NCBI GenBank assembly: GCA_937954195.1
Contig: CALFYR010000098.1
Coordinates: 1 to 8,320, forward strand
Direction of reading: 5' to 3'
DNA: 8,320 nt
From: an uncultured Dehalococcoidia bacterium
Lineage (GTDB): Bacteria > Chloroflexota > Dehalococcoidia > Tepidiformales > Tepidiformaceae
The first letter of the stretch is position 1. Each line of letters begins with the position of its first letter. The notes under the pieces are model-generated. The model did not search any database. It had not been told where the DNA came from and saw nothing but the letters and a program-made list of their open reading frames with translations. The position numbers and the translations under genes are program-made. Shown here piece by piece: positions 6,058 through 8,320 of the stretch.

Positions 6058-6832
6058 AGCCCGCCCACTACGCATCGTCCACACCTCGGATGTTCACCTT
6101 GGAGCCTACTCCGGCGGGAGCGAAGGGCAGTGGGCGGCGCGCCGGACCCTCATGGAGACGACGTTCTCCCGAGTCATCGACATTGCCAACGAATCAGGCG
6201 CCCAGGCGCTGATCATCGCAGGGGACTTCTTCGACAACGATCGTGTCCCCGAGGAAACGGTCATCTTCGCGGCAGAGCAGATTCGGCGGTTCGAAGGCCA
6301 AACGTTCCTGCTCCCCGGGAACCACGACCCGATGGACCCTGGCAGCATCTACTGGCGGCATGACATGGAAAGCATCGCGCGCCGCCTGACGATTATCCGC
6401 GAACACAAGGGCGAACTCCTTGAACCGGAAGGCATCGACGCGGTGTTCTGGGGCCGGGGCTACCTCGATACCGATTGGCACTTCAAGCCGCTCGAGGGCA
6501 TTCCGGAACGCGTGGATGGCCGCTGGCACATCGCGGTGGGCCATGGGCATTTCATCCCCGAAGGCGGCGAATCGCACCGCTCGCTCCCTATTCGCGAATC
6601 CGAGATCGCCGGCGCCGCCGGCCACTGGGACTACATGGCGTTCGGCCACTGGGAACCACATGCCGACGTGAGCTCCGGCGGCGTGACGGCCGTCTATTCG
6701 GGGGCGCCGATGCCGCTCAGCGATGCGAACCGCAGGGCCGGAATGGCCGCCGTGGTCGACTTCGATGCCGAGGGCGTGCGCTACACGATGCACCGCGTTG
6801 ATCCACGCCCGCAGCAGGATGTGGCCAAGTAA
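6050..6832 (+). CDS. Mre11/SbcD-like metallophosphoesterase (putative nuclease)
   Basis: A 260-residue calcineurin-type metallophosphoesterase with the complete set of metal-binding motifs in order: D-x-H in TSDVHLG (Asp14, His16), GDFFDND (58-64, Asp59), GNHD (90-93, Asn91, His92), GHGH (164-167) and GHWEPH (199-204). The SDVHLG opening and the YSGAP segment (216-220), which corresponds to the Y-x-G-S/A strand of Mre11/SbcD, point to the DNA-repair nuclease branch and not to a phosphatase for small molecules. It stops soon after the catalytic core, lacking the capping and partner-binding regions of full SbcD (about 400 residues), and no SbcC/Rad50 ATPase follows. It could act alone or have an unlinked partner; a phosphodiesterase on nucleotides is an alternative. 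GTG start with AGGAG upstream. It is the last gene of the three-gene plus-strand unit; a tRNA gene begins 52 bases later. Confidence 0.88.
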   Translation: MPEARPLRIVHTSDVHLGAYSGGSEGQWAARRTLMETTFSRVIDIANESGAQALIIAGDFFDNDRVPEETVIFAAEQIRRFEGQTFLLPGNHDPMDPGSIYWRHDMESIARRLTIIREHKGELLEPEGIDAVFWGRGYLDTDWHFKPLEGIPERVDGRWHIAVGHGHFIPEGGESHRSLPIRESEIAGAAGHWDYMAFGHWEPHADVSSGGVTAVYSGAPMPLSDANRRAGMAAVVDFDAEGVRYTMHRVDPRPQQDVAK

Positions 6833-6864
6833 GGCCGCACGGAATTCCGCAATACCTGCCAGCT

Positions 6865-6873
6865 TGGTACAGT
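6865..6873 (+). promoter_or_regulatory. possible extended -10 promoter element for tRNA-Met
   Basis: TGGTACAGT resembles an extended -10 (TGn followed by a TATAAT-like hexamer, 4 of 6 matches). It would start transcription about 5 bases before the mature tRNA 5' end. No convincing -35 is visible 16-18 bases upstream, so the tRNA may instead be co-transcribed with the phosphoesterase. Confidence 0.25.
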
Positions 6874-6884
6874 GAAAGGCCCGT

Positions 6885-6961
6885 GGCAGGGTAGCTCAGC
6901 TGGTCAGAGCGCACGACTCATAATCGTGAGGTCGGGAGTTCAAGTCTCCCCCCTGCTACCA
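6885..6961 (+). tRNA. tRNA-Met (anticodon CAU), probably elongator
   Basis: A 77-base cloverleaf can be folded by eye: a 7-bp acceptor stem (GGCAGGG with CCCTGCT, closing with a G1-U72 wobble), D stem GCTC/GAGC, anticodon stem CACGA/TCGTG with loop CTCATAA (anticodon 6919-6921), variable loop AGGTC, T stem GGGAG/CTCCC with loop TTCAAGT, discriminator A, and an encoded CCA. An initiator is unlikely because position 1 pairs and the anticodon stem lacks the three G-C pairs. A CAU anticodon can also belong to tRNA-Ile2 modified by TilS; the G1-U72 pair and the GCTACCA end resemble the Bacillus elongator tRNA-Met as I recall it, so elongator Met is preferred. The 3' end lies 6 bases from the convergent acetyltransferase stop, with no hairpin terminator seen. 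Confidence 0.95.
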
Positions 6962-6967
6962 ACCCCT

Positions 6968-7555
6968 TCACCCCAGGTCCCGGCGCGTCCATTCCCACGA
7001 CTTGCCGAGTGGCATCCGCAGGACGATCAGGTCGTGCGGCCGGTTGTCCCGACCACGATAGGCATCTTCGATTCGGCCCGCCGTGCAGCCGCCGAGTTCA
7101 CGGATCGACGCGAGTGCGTCATCCTGGACCCCCTCCACAAACTCACCCTGCACCACCTCGATTTCCGCGTCCCAGGCGATGTCGATGAGTTCGCGCAGCA
7201 ACGTGCGGCCCAGGCCCCGTTGCCGGTAGTCGGGAGCAACCACCACACGTACTTCGGCGTAATGGCTCCTTGCGTCCCCGCGATGGCGGATAAGGACGGC
7301 ATCGGCGCAGATTCGGTCGCCATCCAACGCCAACAGCGGCAGAGCCCGGTCGTAGTCCAGGTTCGCCGCCCAGCCCGCGATGACAGGCTGCGACACCACG
7401 TCGTCCTTCAGGAAGTAGCGTTCGTCGTCCGGAACGTGGCGAAAGAAGGCGAGCAAAGCCGCCGCGTCTCCTTCCGCCATGGGGCGGACAGTAACGACGC
7501 CGCCGTCGTTCAGCGTGAGCGCCTTGGGAAAAGCTGAAAGCTGATAGACCGCCAT
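6968..7555 (-). CDS. GNAT-family N-acetyltransferase
   Basis: A 195-residue GNAT acetyltransferase, which moves an acetyl group from acetyl-CoA to an amine (small molecule or protein). The acetyl-CoA site is clear: strand AEVRVVVAPDY (100-110) followed by the pyrophosphate loop RQRGLG (111-116) and helix RTLLREL. The N-terminal part contains VTVRPMAEGD (21-30), the usual family opening, followed by FFRHVPDDERYF, a pattern seen in GNAT domains related to protein acetyltransferases; whether the target is a protein cannot be told. The C-terminal strand carries ELGGCTAGRIED, the typical fall-back of the last GNAT strands. The ATG at 7555 has AGGAGGT 5 bases upstream (7561-7567), the best ribosome site in the window. 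It follows the helical-protein gene by 15 bases and ends 6 bases from the convergent tRNA. Confidence 0.9.
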   Translation of the reverse strand: MAVYQLSAFPKALTLNDGGVVTVRPMAEGDAAALLAFFRHVPDDERYFLKDDVVSQPVIAGWAANLDYDRALPLLALDGDRICADAVLIRHRGDARSHYAEVRVVVAPDYRQRGLGRTLLRELIDIAWDAEIEVVQGEFVEGVQDDALASIRELGGCTAGRIEDAYRGRDNRPHDLIVLRMPLGKSWEWTRRDLG

Positions 7556-7560
7556 TACTG

Positions 7561-7567
7561 ACCTCCT
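7561..7567 (-). promoter_or_regulatory. Shine-Dalgarno site for the GNAT acetyltransferase
   Basis: AGGAGGT on the minus strand, a full anti-16S match 5 bases before the ATG. It suggests efficient independent initiation of the third gene of the Hsp20 operon. Confidence 0.8.
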
Positions 7568-7570
7568 CTT

Positions 7571-7951
7571 CTAATCCAGGGCCCCATCGTCCCGGAGCTG
7601 TTCATTCACAAGATCGAACTCAAGGCTCCCCGCCCGCCGCATGGCGTCGGAAAGCCCAGAGATACGATGGACATCGACCGGCCCGGCGTTCATGTCCCGA
7701 GCAATTGCCCATGCATCAACGAGCGCCGCCCGGAGGCGCGATTCGAGTTCGCGTGCCTGCTCCAGGAGCCGGGGTTCAATTTCCCCGTGCAGTTCGCTCG
7801 CGAGTGTGTCGAGATGGTTCTCGAGCGCGAGGGTCGATTCGCGGACTGCGGGAAGCAGGTCGCCCGGATGCTCCAATGCCTGCAACAGGTTCTCCGCAGC
7901 CTTCAACATCGAATCACGGACCGGTCGAATGACCATCGGGAGTTGCGACAT
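7571..7951 (-). CDS. small helical protein of unknown function, downstream of hsp20
   Basis: I do not recognise this 126-residue protein. It appears almost entirely alpha-helical, with amphipathic, charged helices at about 10-27, 31-56, 57-89 and 94-122, broken near Pro30, Pro60 and Pro91. It contains no Cys, no membrane segment and no signal peptide. The third helix, rich in Glu, Leu and Arg, could form a coiled coil or helical bundle. The ATG at 7951 is chosen because GAGG lies 6 bases upstream (7958-7961) and because upstream codons in this frame fall inside hsp20. It starts 11 bases after the hsp20 stop and ends 15 bases before the GNAT start, so it is probably expressed with the heat-shock chaperone. 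A partner or regulator of Hsp20 is a guess from position only. Confidence 0.75.
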   Translation of the reverse strand: MSQLPMVIRPVRDSMLKAAENLLQALEHPGDLLPAVRESTLALENHLDTLASELHGEIEPRLLEQARELESRLRAALVDAWAIARDMNAGPVDVHRISGLSDAMRRAGSLEFDLVNEQLRDDGALD

Positions 7952-7962
7952 GGCGTTCCTCG

Positions 7963-8320
7963 CTAGTTCGGCTTGATTTCGATCCTTCGGGTTGCGGGCT
8001 CTTCGGCCGCTGGCTTCGGCAGACGGACGACCAGGACGCCGTCCTTCATCGTCGCGTGGATGTCGGACTCTTTCGTGCCCCTCGGGATCGCGAACGACCG
8101 TTCGAAGCTGCCAAAGAACCGCTCTGTGTACTTGCGTCCGTCCTGGTCCTCGGCCTTCTCGGACTTCTTCTCTCCCCGGATGGTCATGGTTGAGTCCGAC
8201 ACGGTGACCTCGATGTCTTTCGCGTCCACCCCCGGTATCTCCGCCTCCACCAGAATTTCCGTATCTGAATCCGTGACGTCGCATCGCGGGTTCCACTCGG
8301 TGGTCAGTTCGCCCACCGGA
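7963..8320 (-). CDS. small heat-shock protein Hsp20/alpha-crystallin (5' end outside window)
   Basis: An ATP-independent holdase chaperone that binds unfolding proteins in the cytoplasm as large oligomers. About 117 residues are visible, counted from an in-frame GTG at 8316. The alpha-crystallin domain starts near PRCDVTDSDTEILVEAEIPGV (10-30, key residues Asp13, Pro28, Gly29), followed by the beta-strand segment IEVTV and TMTIRGEKK (43-51). It ends with the family signature GVLVVRLPK (93-101), and a C-terminal I-E-I motif (112-114) that docks onto neighbouring subunits. Bacterial Hsp20 proteins usually carry about 30-40 further N-terminal residues and the frame is open to the edge, so the GTG is probably internal and the gene partial. 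No promoter or heat-shock element can be assessed. It is the first visible gene of the hsp20, helical protein, GNAT unit. Confidence 0.93.
   Translation of the reverse strand, partial: PVGELTTEWNPRCDVTDSDTEILVEAEIPGVDAKDIEVTVSDSTMTIRGEKKSEKAEDQDGRKYTERFFGSFERSFAIPRGTKESDIHATMKDGVLVVRLPKPAAEEPATRRIEIKPN

Noticed and set aside
6194..6793. A 199-codon minus-strand frame opposite the phosphoesterase.
   Set aside because: All phosphoesterase motifs are on the plus strand; this frame is a by-product of codon bias.
6840..6849. Perfect palindrome CGGAATTCCG between the phosphoesterase and the tRNA.
   Set aside because: Ten bases with no loop and no following T-run cannot make an intrinsic terminator; it could be an operator half-site but nothing supports that.

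Overview
The window is gene-dense, GC-rich bacterial DNA (roughly 60-65% G+C by eye). It holds 12 protein-coding genes, two of them cut by the window edges, and one tRNA gene. Genes are closely packed, often overlapping by a few bases, with GTG starts and good Shine-Dalgarno sites. Nothing fixes the phylum. A free-living high-GC bacterium such as a member of Chloroflexota or a similar lineage would fit, but that is only an impression from the gene mix. I see no insertion sequence, CRISPR array, integrase or replication origin, and no gene-free stretch reaches 300 bases.

Layout. (1) 1-1001, plus: the C-terminal part of a superfamily 2 DEAD/DEAH-type helicase, cut by the left edge. It ends tail-to-tail on the next gene, and the two stop codons share the tetranucleotide CTAG. 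(2) 998-4794, minus: a five-gene run reading uppP (undecaprenyl-diphosphatase), SDR oxidoreductase 1, SDR oxidoreductase 2, a YbaK-type Cys-tRNA(Pro) deacylase and an alpha/beta hydrolase. The last four are spaced -8, +2 and +9 bases apart and look like one transcript. uppP lies 53 bases upstream of them and may share it, although the gap has a possible promoter. (3) 4847-6832, plus: a class I SAM methyltransferase, a DinB/YfiT-like protein and an Mre11/SbcD-like metallophosphoesterase, joined by 4- and 8-base overlaps. A tRNA-Met(CAU) gene follows. (4) 6968-8320, minus: a small heat-shock protein (Hsp20, cut by the right edge), a 126-residue helical protein of unknown function and a GNAT acetyltransferase, which converges on the tRNA with a 6-base gap.

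How the genes may work together. The SDR pair, deacylase and hydrolase look like small-molecule metabolism with a translation-quality enzyme embedded in it. The two SDRs are probably paralogues, because their catalytic Ser, Tyr and Lys fall at the same residue numbers, but the downstream one has lost the standard cofactor-loop and NNAG motifs. The methyltransferase, DinB-like and nuclease-like trio is the most interesting group, since its translational coupling suggests a shared role; no Rad50/SbcC partner is visible. The Hsp20 operon suggests stress-linked expression of the helical protein and the acetyltransferase. Most individual families are familiar; any novelty lies in the combinations and in a few altered motifs.
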